The position numbers were made by a program, and so were the translations under genes. From assembly GCF_001405375.1 (NCBI RefSeq), contig NZ_CYYP01000007.1, forward strand, positions 1 through 64,000: a stretch of 64,000 nt of DNA. The letters are read 5' to 3'. Position 1 is the stretch's first letter. Each line of letters starts with the position of its first letter. This document shows, piece by piece, positions 17,090-25,006 of the stretch. A model generated the notes under the pieces. That model saw only the letters and a program-made list of their open reading frames with translations, was not told the origin of the DNA and ran no database searches. The DNA comes from Collinsella aerofaciens. Lineage in GTDB: Bacteria > Actinomycetota > Coriobacteriia > Coriobacteriales > Coriobacteriaceae.

Positions 17090-18790
17090 ATGCCAATGCT
17101 GCTGGATGAACCTCTTGGCCTTATCGTTGAGCGCCTTCGCAGGCGGGGGACTGATGACGCATCGGTAGAAGTTAAAGCCTGCACGAATAAATTGAGCGCA
17201 GACGTATGGGAGACAGTGAGCGCTTTTGCGAACACTGCGGGTGGGCTCATTATTTTGGGCCTGGACGAGGCCGAAGGATTTGTTCCTTCGGCTAACTTTG
17301 CTATCGATAGGGTGCGCGATCAGTTTGTTTCGGGTATCGGAGACGGAGGCTCAGCGGCAGTGGTGACCCATGCGCCGCGGTACGAGCTTGATCGAGGCGA
17401 GGTCGACGGGCTCCAGGTGCTTCTGGTGCGCATCTTTGAACTTGAGCTTAAAGCGAAGCCTTGCTATATCGGCGCGCGCGGCGTGCAGAACGGTAGCTAC
17501 AAGCGCGTGGATGATAAAGATATCAAGATGTCACCCGCTGAGCTATATGAGTTGCAGAGTGCGTTGCTTCCGAGCGATGCAGACGGCACGGTGGTTTCGG
17601 AGGCAACGGTCGAGGATTTGGATCCAGATGTCGTGCGGTCTATTATCGCAAATCGCCGGCTGCAGACCCCGCGCGTTTTGCGCGGGGCCGATTCGCTGGA
17701 AAAGCAGCTGGTCAGACTCAATATCACTACAAAGGATGGTGCCGTGAAGCTCGCGGGGCTTCTGTCGGCGGGAATTTACCCCCAGCAGTTCTATCCCAAA
17801 CTGATGATCGATGTCGCCGTTCATTCCGATGTGGAAAAATCTGCACCCGGGCAACCCCGGTTTATTGACCGCCAGTTGTGCGATGGCCCGATTCCGGCTT
17901 GCATCGAAGATGCCCTTGCCGCGATTGGACGAAACTTGCGCAAAGCGACGATAGTGCAAGGCGCTGGCAGAAGGGAGGATTGGGAAGTTCCCCAGGAGGT
18001 TTTGCGCGAGGCCTTGGCAAATGCCTGCATCCATCGAGAATATTCGCCCATGTTTGTGGGGCAGGCCGTGAGTGTTGATATCTATCCAGACAGAATAGAG
18101 ATCAAAAACCCTGGCGGGCTTTGGGGCGGAAAGACGGTGGACAATCTTGCAGACGGGGAATCGCGCTGCCGAAACCCAAAGCTCATGAGCCTAATGGGGG
18201 CGACGCCGTTAGAGCATGCCGAGGGGGCCGTTGCGGAAAGCCAGGGATCTGGTATCCCGGCTATGATTCGCGAGATGGAGTCTCGTTCGCTTGGCAGGCC
18301 GAAATTTATCGTTAAGGCCGATTCGTTTACGGTGCTGCTTTCCCGGCACGGGGCGGAGCTTGCTGAAAACCGCACGTGGATTCAGAGCCATGTGGGCGCC
18401 GAGCTGACGGATCGCGAAGAAACATTGCTCATGTTTATGCGGGAGCATGGGTGCGTATGCGATGTTCAAAAAATACGAGAGGCCCTGAAGTGGGATTCGG
18501 ATGACATTCGTCTGATCTGCGGGGACCTTGTAGATAAACATGCCCTGTCAAAATGCGGCAAAGACACGTTCGAAATTATCGATAGGAACAGAGAACCGTC
18601 AGCTTCGACGGCGGATAGGATCCTGGAGGCTCTCAGCGCCGAAGTGGATATGACGGCGCGAGAAATAGCGGTTGCATCGGGGGTCAGAATTTCGTCTGTC
18701 CGTTACCATCTGCCAAAAATGGCGGATAAAGGGCTCATCGAAGTAATGGGTTCATCGACGAGTCGTAACCGCCGATATCGGAAGAAGTAG
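17090..18790 (+). CDS. AlbA_2/Schlafen-type ATP-binding regulator with winged helix
   Basis: The 566-residue protein has an N-terminal AlbA_2 (Schlafen-like, divergent AAA-4) DNA-binding domain at about 10-150 with F-A-N-T-A-G-G and the G-S-Y-K-R motif, a HATPase_c_4-type region at about 290-420 (E-A-L-A-N-A-C-I-H-R-E-Y and D-R-I-E-I-K-N-P-G-G), and a C-terminal winged helix (about 500-560). Such proteins are usually called ATP-binding or transcriptional regulators; some are linked to phage defence, but no partner genes are present here. The dense operator array directly upstream suggests that it represses itself. Base composition of the upstream region is AT-rich, unlike its neighbours, which hints at acquisition by transfer. 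Confidence 0.8.
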   Translation: MPMLLDEPLGLIVERLRRRGTDDASVEVKACTNKLSADVWETVSAFANTAGGLIILGLDEAEGFVPSANFAIDRVRDQFVSGIGDGGSAAVVTHAPRYELDRGEVDGLQVLLVRIFELELKAKPCYIGARGVQNGSYKRVDDKDIKMSPAELYELQSALLPSDADGTVVSEATVEDLDPDVVRSIIANRRLQTPRVLRGADSLEKQLVRLNITTKDGAVKLAGLLSAGIYPQQFYPKLMIDVAVHSDVEKSAPGQPRFIDRQLCDGPIPACIEDALAAIGRNLRKATIVQGAGRREDWEVPQEVLREALANACIHREYSPMFVGQAVSVDIYPDRIEIKNPGGLWGGKTVDNLADGESRCRNPKLMSLMGATPLEHAEGAVAESQGSGIPAMIREMESRSLGRPKFIVKADSFTVLLSRHGAELAENRTWIQSHVGAELTDREETLLMFMREHGCVCDVQKIREALKWDSDDIRLICGDLVDKHALSKCGKDTFEIIDRNREPSASTADRILEALSAEVDMTAREIAVASGVRISSVRYHLPKMADKGLIEVMGSSTSRNRRYRKK

Positions 18791-18864
18791 ATGCAGCCGG
18801 GTCGCCTCTCTAGTGCCTCTCGAAGTTAGATGGGTGCTAGAGGAGCGACTGCCTCGCGATATTT

Positions 18865-18912
18865 CCCCAGATAAAACCTGCCAAAATATACCTTTCCCTT
18901 ATTGGCAGGTTA
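18865..18912. repeat. Family A palindromic repeat, copy 2
   Basis: CCCCAGATAAAACCTGCC followed by AAAATATACCTTTCCC and TTATTGGCAGGTTA. Its last three bases, TTA at 18910-18912, are the complement of the larE stop codon. Confidence 0.8.
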
Positions 18913-19788
18913 CTGATTCATGGCACCGTGAATGTAGGGGGTGACCTCAGGGGAGATATGGTCGCAGCCCAGTTCGCGCAGCGCGGACTCGATAACGGCG
19001 GGCAGCGGGGTTTTGCCCTCGGCATCGACGGCGTTGCCGCCGAGGGCAGCAATCTTGGCGACATCTGCGGGTGCGGCCTCGATATGCATGCAGCCGCCGA
19101 TCAAGCGCGCGCGTACCTGTGCCAGATCAAGATCGTGCAGGTAATCCTCGCAGGCGCGGATTAAATCGACCTTCTCGCGCGTAAGCTCCTCGCCCGTGGG
19201 GACGCGGGTGGCAAGACATGCTCCCGCCGGCAGGTTCCAAACGGGATAGCCCCATGCGCGCAGCAGCTCGCGCTCTTCGTCCTTGGTAAAGCCGACCTCC
19301 ATGAGAGGGGAGCGTACGCCGAGCTCTTCTGCCGCGCGCATGCCAGGGCGGTAGTCACCGCGATCGCTTGCATTGCTGCCATCGATGACGGTGGGAAAGC
19401 CGAGCGACTTGGCGTGGTTGACGATGGCGGTAAAGCCGGCGTGCTTGCAGTGGTAGCAGCGATTAGCATCGTTGCAGGCTACTTGGGGGAGCTGCAGCTG
19501 ATCCACCGAAAGATTGAGCACGGGGAGCTTAAAATGCGGCCCCTCATTGGCCTGTCCATCAACGGACTGCTCAAACGAAGTCTGTTCGGGCGTGCCGATG
19601 AGCGGCGTGGCGAGATGGACGAGGAGGGTATTGGTAGGCATGATGCGGGCGCAGACCGCGGCCAAAAAGCTGCTGTCGACGCCACCGGAAAACCCGATAG
19701 CCACGCGCCCGTATGCCAAAAGCAGCTGTTCGAGCGCCGATAGCTTGTCTTGAAGCTCCTCTGCGGGTACCGTGGTGTCTAAAATCAT
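18910..19788 (-). CDS. larE: ATP-dependent sacrificial sulfur transferase LarE
   Basis: In the lactate racemase system LarE adenylates and thiolates the pyridinium precursor of the nickel-pincer nucleotide, donating sulfur from its own cysteine. This 292-residue protein has the PP-loop S-G-G-V-D-S at residues 34-39, R-C-Y-H-C-K near 115-120 and the P-A-G-A-C-L-A-T-R segment with the cysteine at the donor position. Start 19788 is the only reasonable one, with GGATCG-like spacing upstream. No larA, larB or larC is in the window, so it is an orphan here and could serve a different thiolation. Its stop codon lies inside a family A repeat. Confidence 0.83.
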   Translation of the reverse strand: MILDTTVPAEELQDKLSALEQLLLAYGRVAIGFSGGVDSSFLAAVCARIMPTNTLLVHLATPLIGTPEQTSFEQSVDGQANEGPHFKLPVLNLSVDQLQLPQVACNDANRCYHCKHAGFTAIVNHAKSLGFPTVIDGSNASDRGDYRPGMRAAEELGVRSPLMEVGFTKDEERELLRAWGYPVWNLPAGACLATRVPTGEELTREKVDLIRACEDYLHDLDLAQVRARLIGGCMHIEAAPADVAKIAALGGNAVDAEGKTPLPAVIESALRELGCDHISPEVTPYIHGAMNQ

Positions 19789-19884
19789 GAAACGATCCTT
19801 ATCGTTGAGTACTCGATTGAAAACTATAATCCTAATGCGTTACTTGCCATAAGACTTCTATCTGTGTAACGAAAGTGCAATATG

Positions 19885-19901
19885 GTATATACGTTATATA
19901 C
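19885..19901 (+). promoter_or_regulatory. AT-rich palindrome upstream of HAD gene
   Basis: GTATATA and TATATAC flank CGT. It lies 61 bases before the HAD start and about 100 bases before larE, in the divergent control region. It could be an operator or overlap a -10 element. No regulator is assigned. Confidence 0.35.
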
Positions 19902-19961
19902 AAGTTGTCAAATGCGGTAGAGTTGCGGCAATGCGACAGCGAGAGTCGATGGGGGATCGAT

Positions 19962-20612
19962 ATGATCAAGGCTGTTATTTTTGACATGGATGGAACGCTG
20001 GTCGATACCGAGCGTTTGGGGATTAGGGCCTGGAAGGCAGGCGCCGCTGAGCTGGGGCTCGCGATTGATGAAGCGCTGATCCATCAGTTTATCGGTCGCA
20101 CGCTACCCGATGTCATGAACATCCTCGATAAGCATTACGGCAGCCACGAGACCGCCGAGGCGATCTATGTCCGCCACAAGGAGATTCGCGACGAGATGGT
20201 CAAGACCGATCTGGAGCTTAAGGCCGGCGCTGCCGAGTGCATAGACGAGCTGTTGGCTGCGGGCTATCACGTAGGCCTTGCAACGTCATCGCGCCATGTT
20301 ACGGCCGAGCGCAACCTTAAAGCATTCGGTCTTTTTGACAAGTTTGAAACGGTAACGTGTGGCGAGGACGTCGTGCATGGCAAGCCCGACCCCGAGATGT
20401 ATCTGCTCGCCTGCGAGCGCGCGGGCTTTACTCCCGAGGAATGTGCCGTGGTCGAGGATTCGCGCAACGGCTGCGTCTCGGGCATTACGGCTGGCTGCCA
20501 CGTCTTTGCCGTCCCCGATATCGTGCCGCTGCCGCAGGACGTGGTGGATGGCTGCGAGGCCGTGCTCGATACGTTGTTCGATCTGGCGGCGGCGGTCAAG
20601 GCCGTGCGCTAG
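19962..20612 (+). CDS. HAD-family phosphatase, beta-phosphoglucomutase-like
   Basis: Haloacid dehalogenase superfamily hydrolase (subfamily IA) of 216 residues. Motif I F-D-M-D-G-T-L-V-D is at residues 7-15, motif II T-S-S-R near 105, the Lys G-K-P-D-P-E near 144 and motif IV V-E-D-S-R-N-G near 165. The helical cap of subfamily IA is present. Its substrate is probably a small sugar phosphate, but this is not determined. I chose the ATG at 19962 following GGGGGATC, not the longer frame at 19875 which would translate the promoter region. It is divergent from larE. Confidence 0.82.
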   Translation: MIKAVIFDMDGTLVDTERLGIRAWKAGAAELGLAIDEALIHQFIGRTLPDVMNILDKHYGSHETAEAIYVRHKEIRDEMVKTDLELKAGAAECIDELLAAGYHVGLATSSRHVTAERNLKAFGLFDKFETVTCGEDVVHGKPDPEMYLLACERAGFTPEECAVVEDSRNGCVSGITAGCHVFAVPDIVPLPQDVVDGCEAVLDTLFDLAAAVKAVR

Positions 20613-20658
20613 ACAATTGCGGCGTTGAAACGAGCAATTGCTTACGTTTGCGCTTAAA

Positions 20659-20692
20659 CAAAAGGGGTCCGGCAATGGTCGGGCCTCTTTTG
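20659..20692. terminator. Bidirectional terminator
   Basis: CAAAAGGGGTCCGG pairs imperfectly with TCGGGCCTCTTTTG between the convergent HAD and LacI-family genes. Confidence 0.75.
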
Positions 20693-20725
20693 CTTGAGCG
20701 GCGACTTAGCATACTTGCGGGCGTG

Positions 20726-21838
20726 CTATAGATACGCACCGAGGTTGATGGCCGTGGCGTCGGTCTGGCTGCTTGCCTGGGTGCTGGCGCGTTCCAGCAG
20801 GAACGGACGTACCAGTTCTTGGCGGTTGATGTCCTCGGCGGCGGTGACTGCGGTGACGGTGCGCGCTGTAGAGCCGACGCGGATATGCTTGGTCTTTGCT
20901 GGGGCCTTGTTCTCGATTTGCTCCATGAGCAATTGAACGCCCTTGCGGCCAATCTCGTAGCCCGGGGGCGCTACCGTAGTGAGCGGGACCGATCCGCTCC
21001 AAGCGAGCGGGTTGCCATCGCAACCCGCTACGCGTACTTGCCCGGGGACGGCGATGCCTTTGTCGACCAGCGCCGAGATGACGCCCGAGGCCAGCACGTC
21101 GGTCAGGCCGACGACAAAATCGGGGCGTTCGTCGGCGGGGCGCGCGGCGATTTGGGTGCCGATGCCGTAGCCGTCGGCGGCGGTATTCCATTCGCCGGCG
21201 TCGATGACTTCGATCTTGATATCGGGATGTAGGGCGAGCGCCTTATGAATGCCAAGGACGCGCAGGGTGAGTTGCATAAATGCTGCTCGGCCGACGACGA
21301 CAATATGGTGCGCGCCGCGGGCGATGGCGAGCTCGGCGATGATGCGGCCTTGTGCCTCGTTGTCGGCGGCCACGTAGTAGCCGGGCTCGGAGCAATGGAT
21401 GTCCAGATGGACGATCGGCACGGGCATCTTGGTCAGGGCGGGGTGCCAGTCGGGGGATGCCATGGGCTGAACCATGACGCCGGACATCTGGGTGCCCATA
21501 AAGTAGCGCAGGTAATGGTCCTGGAGAATATCGTCGTTATCGGCGTTGGCGATGAGCAGGTCGTAGCCGTGCTTGCGGGCCTCGTTGTGGGCGCCGCTGG
21601 CGATTTGGAGTGAAAAGCCGTGGTCGAGACGGGGGAGCACCAGGCCAAAGGACTTGGTGGCGCCGCCCGCGAGCTGACGAGCGCTTTGGTTGGGCAGGTA
21701 GCCCAGTCGATTGATGGTTTCGTTAATGAGCTTGAGGGTCTCGGGACGCAGCTTTTCGGGGTGGTTGAGCGCGTTGGAAACCGTGCCCAACGAAACCCCG
21801 GCCTCGCGCGCGACGTCGCTGATTTTTACCTTTGCCAT
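20726..21838 (-). CDS. LacI/GalR-family transcriptional regulator
   Basis: DNA-binding repressor of 370 residues with a classic LacI N-terminus: helix-turn-helix K-I-S-D-V-A-R-E-A-G-V-S-L-G-T-V-S at residues 5-21 and hinge helix N-Q-S-A-R-Q-L-A. The periplasmic-binding-protein-like effector domain runs from about 63 to 330 and should bind a sugar or nucleoside. About 25 extra residues follow the domain. I chose the ATG at 21838, preceded by AAAGGGG; the frame stays open far upstream but only as a shadow of glmS. It is divergent from glmS, which could be a target, but no sugar transporter is next to it. Confidence 0.88.
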   Translation of the reverse strand: MAKVKISDVAREAGVSLGTVSNALNHPEKLRPETLKLINETINRLGYLPNQSARQLAGGATKSFGLVLPRLDHGFSLQIASGAHNEARKHGYDLLIANADNDDILQDHYLRYFMGTQMSGVMVQPMASPDWHPALTKMPVPIVHLDIHCSEPGYYVAADNEAQGRIIAELAIARGAHHIVVVGRAAFMQLTLRVLGIHKALALHPDIKIEVIDAGEWNTAADGYGIGTQIAARPADERPDFVVGLTDVLASGVISALVDKGIAVPGQVRVAGCDGNPLAWSGSVPLTTVAPPGYEIGRKGVQLLMEQIENKAPAKTKHIRVGSTARTVTAVTAAEDINRQELVRPFLLERASTQASSQTDATAINLGAYL

Positions 21839-21887
21839 AGCGGCCCCTTTGATGCGTTTCAAGTACAAGCCAGATTGTAGCATCCCA

Positions 21888-21934
21888 AACCTTCCAAAAA
21901 GGGACAGGTTTATTTTGGCAGGTTTTATCTGGGG
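21888..21934. repeat. Family A palindromic repeat, copy 3 (inverted)
   Basis: The same element as at 16778 and 18865 but in the opposite orientation: AACCTTCCAAAAAGGGACAG then GTTTATTTTGGCAGG and TTTTATCTGGGG. The palindrome arms flank an AAAGGGACAG core. Confidence 0.8.
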
Positions 21935-21953
21935 AAACGCTGTTGCCAGCGCG

Positions 21954-21988
21954 ACCACCACGAAGGGGGCAGGTACCTTTGTGGTGGT
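21954..21988. repeat. ACCACCAC palindrome (family H, copy 1)
   Basis: ACCACCACGAAGG and CCTTTGTGGTGGT pair around GGGCAGGTA. A closely related element is at 53505-53540. It is 20 bases from family A copy 3. Confidence 0.7.
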
Positions 21989-22016
21989 TTGGACCGGCTG
22001 GACGTGTGTGCATCGA

Positions 22017-22049
22017 GTGGTATCTAAGTTGAGATACCACTTCTGGTAT
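22017..22049 (+). promoter_or_regulatory. Alternating inverted repeats upstream of glmS
   Basis: GTGGTATCT (22017-22025) is complementary to AGATACCAC (22032-22040), and ATACCA (22034-22039) is also complementary to TGGTAT (22044-22049). The middle arm can pair with either neighbour but not both. It may be a tandem operator or, if transcribed, a switchable hairpin. A GTACAAT box (TACAAT at 22071-22076) follows. Confidence 0.45.
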
Positions 22050-22150
22050 ATCAGCTTGCGTTTGCGTGAGTACAATACTCGAACGTTGTACGTCTCAGCG
22101 CCCTTTGTGCGTGGACGTCTTGCAGTCACGCGAACGAAGGGATTTATCTT

Positions 22151-23998
22151 ATGTGCGGAATCGTCGGCTACACCGGCTCTGATATTGCAAAGAACATCCT
22201 GGTCACGGGCCTCAAGCGTATGGAGTATCGCGGCTATGACTCCTCGGGCGTCGCGCTCGAGGTGGGCGAGGGCGCCGCGGCGCACCTCGACGTCATCCGC
22301 CGCGTGGGCAAGGTCGCGGGCTTGGAGAGCGAGCTTTCCAACATCGACAGCGACGCTACCTGCGGTATCGGCCACACCCGTTGGGCCACCCACGGCAAGC
22401 CCTCCGTCGTTAACGCTCACCCCCACACCAGCTGCGACGGTCGTATCGCCATCGTCCACAACGGCATCATCGAGAACTTCGCCGAGCTGCGCGAAGAGCT
22501 GGAGGGTCGCGGCCACCACTTTAAGAGCGAGACCGATACCGAGGTCTTCGCGCATCTGATCGAAGAGGCTTATGCCGAGACGCACGACCTGATGGCCTCC
22601 GTGCGCGAGGCTTGCGCCCACGTGGTCGGTGCCTATGGTCTGGCCGCCGTGTGCGCTGACGAGCCCGGCGTGATCGCCGTGGCCCGCAAGGATTCCCCGA
22701 TCGTGGTCGGCGCGGGCGAGACCGGCGCCTATGTCGCCTCCGATGTCATCGCGCTCATCGACGCCACCCGCGATGTCGTGGTGCTCGAGGACGGTCAGTT
22801 TGCCAAGCTCACGCCCGCAGGCGTCGAGTACACCGACGAGGCCGGCAACGTTATCGAGCCCAAGGTCACCCACATCGACTGGGACCTGGACATGGCAGAA
22901 AAGGGCGGTTATCCCGACTTTATGCTCAAGGAAATCCACGAGCAGCCGCGCGTCGTGCGCGACACGCTGGTTGGTCGTATGACGCCGGCCGGCGAGCTCG
23001 ACATCGACGAGCTGGGCCTTTCGCTCGAGGAGCTCAACGACATCGACCGCGTCTACGTGATCGCTTGCGGCACCAGCTATCACGCTGGCCTCATTGCCAA
23101 GAATCTCATTGAGGGCTGGGCTCGCATCCCCACCGAGGTGGAGGCGGCCAGCGAGTTCCGTTATCGCAACCCCATCATTACGCCGACGACGCTTGTCGTT
23201 GCCGTGTCCCAGTCGGGCGAGACGGCCGATACTCTTGCCGCCATTCGCGATGCGCGCATCAAGGGTGCCAAGGTCTTCGGCATCACCAACGTGGTGGGCA
23301 GCCCCGTGGCGCGTGAGAGCGACGGCGTCATCTACACCAAGGCCAACAATGAGATTGCGGTCGCCTCGACCAAGAGCTTTATCGGCCAGGTTGTGAGCCT
23401 CACGCTTTTGGCTCTGCTGTTGGCACAGGTCAAGTACCGCCTGACCACCAAGCAGGCGCGCATGCTGTTCCGCGAGCTTTCCGATACGGCCGAGCAGATC
23501 CAGTGGATTTTGGATACCCAAACCGAGGCCGTGCATGAGGCCGCCCTGCTGTGCAAGGACGCGCAGTCGGCGCTGTTCGTGGGCCGTGGCATGGGTGCCG
23601 CTATTTCCTACGAGGGTGCGCTCAAGCTCAAGGAAGTCAGCTACCTGCACGCCGAGGCATATGCCGCCGGTGAGATGAAGCACGGCCCCATTGCCCTGAT
23701 CGACCCGGGCTTCCCTGTCATCGCTGTGGCCACCAAGAGTGCCACCTACGACAAGACCGTGTCGAACCTTATGGAGTGCAAAGCGCGCGGCGCCAAGGTC
23801 ATCGTCGTTGCCACCGAGGGCGACGAGGAGATCAACAAGATTGCCGACTGCATCATCCGCGTGCCGGCAGTCCGCGACGTGTTCAGCCCCATCACGGCGA
23901 GTGTCCCGCTGCAGCTGCTCGCCCGCGAGGTCGCCATCCTGCGCGGCTGCGACGTCGACCAGCCCCGTAACCTGGCCAAGAGCGTCACGGTAGAGTAG
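22151..23998 (+). CDS. glmS: Glutamine-fructose-6-phosphate aminotransferase (isomerizing)
   Basis: Makes glucosamine-6-phosphate from fructose-6-phosphate and glutamine, the first step toward UDP-GlcNAc for the cell wall. The 615-residue length is normal. The glutaminase domain starts with Met-Cys2, the N-terminal nucleophile (M-C-G-I-V-G-Y), followed by two SIS sugar isomerase domains (about 290-420 and 460-600) with S-Q-S-G-E-T and the C-terminal P-R-N-L-A-K-S-V-T-V-E. The 312-base region upstream holds a family A repeat, an H repeat and an unusual inverted-repeat cluster. I see no glmS ribozyme core. Confidence 0.96.
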   Translation: MCGIVGYTGSDIAKNILVTGLKRMEYRGYDSSGVALEVGEGAAAHLDVIRRVGKVAGLESELSNIDSDATCGIGHTRWATHGKPSVVNAHPHTSCDGRIAIVHNGIIENFAELREELEGRGHHFKSETDTEVFAHLIEEAYAETHDLMASVREACAHVVGAYGLAAVCADEPGVIAVARKDSPIVVGAGETGAYVASDVIALIDATRDVVVLEDGQFAKLTPAGVEYTDEAGNVIEPKVTHIDWDLDMAEKGGYPDFMLKEIHEQPRVVRDTLVGRMTPAGELDIDELGLSLEELNDIDRVYVIACGTSYHAGLIAKNLIEGWARIPTEVEAASEFRYRNPIITPTTLVVAVSQSGETADTLAAIRDARIKGAKVFGITNVVGSPVARESDGVIYTKANNEIAVASTKSFIGQVVSLTLLALLLAQVKYRLTTKQARMLFRELSDTAEQIQWILDTQTEAVHEAALLCKDAQSALFVGRGMGAAISYEGALKLKEVSYLHAEAYAAGEMKHGPIALIDPGFPVIAVATKSATYDKTVSNLMECKARGAKVIVVATEGDEEINKIADCIIRVPAVRDVFSPITASVPLQLLAREVAILRGCDVDQPRNLAKSVTVE

Positions 23999-24021
23999 TT
24001 GGTTCCGCCGTTCTAGCGACT

Positions 24022-24058
24022 AAGGCCCGGCTCCGCATCAAAGACGGAGCCGGGCCTT
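24022..24058 (+). terminator. Terminator after glmS
   Basis: Perfect 14-bp stem AAGGCCCGGCTCCG / CGGAGCCGGGCCTT with a nine-base loop and a short T-rich tail. Confidence 0.85.
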
Positions 24059-24069
24059 GTTGCATTTGA

Positions 24070-24114
24070 CCAGATAAAACCTGCCAAAATGAACCTGTCC
24101 CATTTTGTAGGTTA
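24070..24114. repeat. Family A palindromic repeat, copy 4
   Basis: CCAGATAAAACCTGCC followed by AAAATGAACCTGTCCC and ATTTTGTAGGTTA. As with copy 2, the terminal TTA (24112-24114) is the complement of the stop codon of the adjacent minus-strand gene. Confidence 0.8.
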
Positions 24115-24843
24115 GCGGAGCTTGCTGGTCTCGAAGTACTCGGGGAACTGGTCCAGAACTTCGGTTTGGTTGCGGAACATCATGTGCAGGTGCTTGCTGA
24201 CCAAAAAGCTCGCTTCGATGGGGTCGCGACCGGCGATAGCGCGGCGAATCTGCTTGTGCTCGTTCACGATGTCCTGATTGTCGAGAACCTGTGTGGCGGC
24301 GCGCAGCCAGCGGAAGCGCTCCAGGTCGGCATTGGTCTCTTCGAGCCACGACCACACGGTGCTGCGACATGCGATGCTAAAAATCATGTGATGCATGAGG
24401 TTGTCGCTCAAAAAGAAGCCGATGCGATCCTCTTCGGCCATGGCCTTTTCCTGCAGCACGATGGCGCGGTCGAGCTGCTCGATGCCGGCCGACGTGGCGC
24501 GCGCACAGCACTCCACGATCACCTGCTTTTCCAGATGCTCGCGGATGTAACAGGCACTCTCGGCAAGGGTGAGGTTGATGGGCGAGACGTAGGTACCGCT
24601 CTGGGGCACGGTGCGCACCAGGCCTTCCTGCGCCAAACGAACCAAAGCCTCGCGCACAGGGGTGCGCCCCATATCTAGGTCGTCGCAAAGTTGCTTGACG
24701 CCCAGCTTTTCGCCCGGCTTGTAATCCAGGTAGACGATTTTGCGTCGAATGGTGTGGTAGGACTGGTCCTGTAGGCTCGTTTCCTGCTCGCCGACGTGCA
24801 TCGATTCTTCCATAGCGCCTCGCAACTGTTCTATCAAACTCAT
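24112..24843 (-). CDS. GntR-family transcriptional regulator (FadR/FCD type)
   Basis: DNA-binding regulator of 243 residues. The winged helix occupies about 25-95, with V-K-Q-L-C-D-D-L-D-M-G-R-T-P-V-R-E-A-L typical of GntR recognition helices. The FCD effector domain follows at about 100-230 with several His/Asp positions that usually bind a metal and a carboxylate effector. The first 20 residues are an extension. It is divergent from the YeiH-type exporter, which is its most likely target. Its stop codon is inside a family A repeat, with no other terminator visible. Confidence 0.87.
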   Translation of the reverse strand: MSLIEQLRGAMEESMHVGEQETSLQDQSYHTIRRKIVYLDYKPGEKLGVKQLCDDLDMGRTPVREALVRLAQEGLVRTVPQSGTYVSPINLTLAESACYIREHLEKQVIVECCARATSAGIEQLDRAIVLQEKAMAEEDRIGFFLSDNLMHHMIFSIACRSTVWSWLEETNADLERFRWLRAATQVLDNQDIVNEHKQIRRAIAGRDPIEASFLVSKHLHMMFRNQTEVLDQFPEYFETSKLR

Positions 24844-25006
24844 ATGTCAGTTGTTAATTATGCCGCGAGTCAGCTCTCCGCGGTGGGTAATTCGGCTGTT
24901 GCCTGAGAACTATTGCGGCATCTTAGTCTGTGTTTGCGCAAGGCTGCGCTCAATGTTGCCGTATCATAAGCCGTCGCAAACGTGAAATAGAAAGAAGGAG
25001 TCCCAT

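Noticed and set aside
17090-18790. The AlbA/Schlafen protein as part of a defence island
   Set aside because: No nuclease, helicase or other defence genes are adjacent; the neighbours are ordinary metabolic genes.
21900-22150. A glmS ribozyme upstream of glmS
   Set aside because: I could not find the conserved ribozyme core; the region is accounted for by repeats and inverted repeats.
20726-23683. A 985-codon minus-strand frame covering glmS and the LacI gene
   Set aside because: Only the last 370 codons match a real protein (LacI). The rest is the antisense of glmS, which has strong family features on the plus strand.
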